From Gammaproteobacteria bacterium (GTDB taxonomy: Bacteria; Pseudomonadota; Gammaproteobacteria; DSM-19610): a stretch of DNA of 7,394 bases. Position numbers and translations under genes: made by a program. The notes beneath the pieces are model-generated. The model was not told the DNA's origin, made no database searches, and saw only the letters and a list, made by a program, of their open reading frames with translations. Position 1 is the first letter of the stretch. Each line of letters opens with the position of its first letter. The DNA lies in contig DRQL01000254.1 of NCBI GenBank assembly GCA_011371465.1, positions 1 to 7,394 on the forward strand, in the 5' to 3' direction. Below are positions 6,514-7,394 of the stretch, piece by piece.

Positions 6514-7394
6514 TCAGGTGTCGACTGACGCTTCCAGAGAATCCATAAGCGGGCGCAGGTACTCCCTGTAATGCTTCCAGCGACTCACAGACCTGGTGTA
6601 AACAGGTTGACGAACCTGCCCGTAACTCGGGGTATTCACATCCCGCTTTGTGGCATGAAATTCAAGGCAACGATCATTCCACTCCAGGCCACAGAACTCT
6701 ACCAGTGAACGGCTGATCTTTTCGGGTTCTGCAACAAGATGTTCATACTGTATGTTTAGTATCGGGATGCTGAGCACGCTGTTCCAGTAGGCTATCAGAT
6801 GCCGGTAAATGCTGTAATACCGGCCAAGGCGTTCAAGATCACAGGCATATGCATGTTGCGGAGTAAACAGCTGGAAATAGATAGAGATGCAGGTATCCAG
6901 CGGATCCCGCGCAATATGTATGATCTTCGCTCCCGGAAACAGCGATGATACAAGACCCAGGTGCATAAAATTGTGCGGGCACTTGTCTACCACACGGCTG
7001 GCCGCGCCGGAAAGATTTTCCAGCTGCCGCAGATGGAGAGTCGCATACCGTTCGAGGGTATGCTCCGAAATACTCCCGAAACCATCCGGGTACGACGACT
7101 GGTAGCGATTTCCGGGAAACAGCGTCCTGGCCATATCTTCCACAGCCCTGAGCTCACCGGCCCCATGCACCAGTGGATGACTGGCAAGTATCTGTTCCAC
7201 CAGAGTAGTCCCGGAACGTGGCATGCCCACCACAAACACCGGGCACTCCGAACTGTTCTTCGCCGAGGGGATATCATTCCAGACACCCGGATCACAATGT
7301 GCTATTCGCCGGGTAATGCGTTCCGCCTGAAGATCGATATGATCTATACCCCGAACATCCGCAACAATATTGCAGTTCTGCTCGTTTGCCTTCC
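6514..7394 (-). CDS. Sulfotransferase (Sulfotransfer_3), probably TPR-fused, N-terminus outside window
   Basis: The frame is open from the right edge to a TGA at 6514-6516, giving 292 visible residues. A GTG at 7237-7239 lies inside the PVFVVG strand leading into the P-loop, so it is not the true start. The frame upstream of it, with RRIAHCDPGVWND, is also open. The P-loop GMPRSGTTLVEQIL follows. GAGELRAVEDMAR has its Glu at 7153-7155 and VVDKCPHN its Lys at 6982-6984, both at the positions of catalytic residues in tyrosylprotein sulfotransferases. IARDPLD (from about 6915 to 6895) is the 3'-phosphate-binding motif. The C-terminus has QVRQPVYTRSVSRWKHY. It aligns through most of its length with the downstream sulfotransferase, so the two are tandem paralogues, with 63 bases between this stop and the downstream ATG. 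An N-terminal TPR array is expected by analogy but not seen. Acceptor unknown. Confidence 0.88.
   Translation of the reverse strand, partial: KANEQNCNIVADVRGIDHIDLQAERITRRIAHCDPGVWNDIPSAKNSSECPVFVVGMPRSGTTLVEQILASHPLVHGAGELRAVEDMARTLFPGNRYQSSYPDGFGSISEHTLERYATLHLRQLENLSGAASRVVDKCPHNFMHLGLVSSLFPGAKIIHIARDPLDTCISIYFQLFTPQHAYACDLERLGRYYSIYRHLIAYWNSVLSIPILNIQYEHLVAEPEKISRSLVEFCGLEWNDRCLEFHATKRDVNTPSYGQVRQPVYTRSVSRWKHYREYLRPLMDSLEASVDT

Noticed and set aside
7237..7239. GTG as the start of the right-hand sulfotransferase gene
   Set aside because: It falls within the beta strand just before the P-loop, and the same frame stays open with family-like residues to the window edge.

Overview
The window carries five protein-coding genes, two of them cut by its edges, and almost no non-coding DNA. 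Three genes read rightward (positions 1-115, 112-2196 and 2223-4529). Two read leftward (4564-6450, and 6514 to beyond 7394). The two groups converge on a 34-base gap at 4530-4563. High GC, tight gene packing, GTG/TTG starts and the protein families suggest a proteobacterium, perhaps a gammaproteobacterium. That placement is an inference; there is no rRNA or housekeeping marker here.

The rightward group encodes GT41-type glycosyltransferases, the family of eukaryotic O-GlcNAc transferase (OGT) and plant SPINDLY. The first is only a C-terminal tail. The second is a complete, canonical bacterial OGT-like enzyme with eight uninterrupted 34-residue TPRs and a full catalytic half. The third is a longer, divergent relative with nine TPRs and altered catalytic-region motifs. 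The first two overlap by four bases (GTGA), and the third follows after 26 bases from a TTG start, so they look like one transcript whose promoter lies to the left of the window.

The leftward group encodes PAPS-dependent sulfotransferases. The complete one has about ten TPR units followed by a Sulfotransfer_3 / tyrosylprotein-sulfotransferase-like domain. The upstream one is a paralogue whose N-terminus lies off the right edge. They are 63 bases apart and probably co-transcribed, with the promoter off the right edge.

Every complete gene therefore joins a TPR array, which usually grips a protein partner, to a transferase domain: a sugar transferase on one side and a sulfate transferase on the other. 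The simplest reading is a protein-modification locus, perhaps for surface proteins or flagellin, in which acceptors are glycosylated and sulfated. The acceptors are not visible here, and cooperation between the two groups is inferred from proximity alone. I found no RNA genes, mobile elements, CRISPR arrays or convincing promoters, and no gene-free stretch longer than 63 bases.
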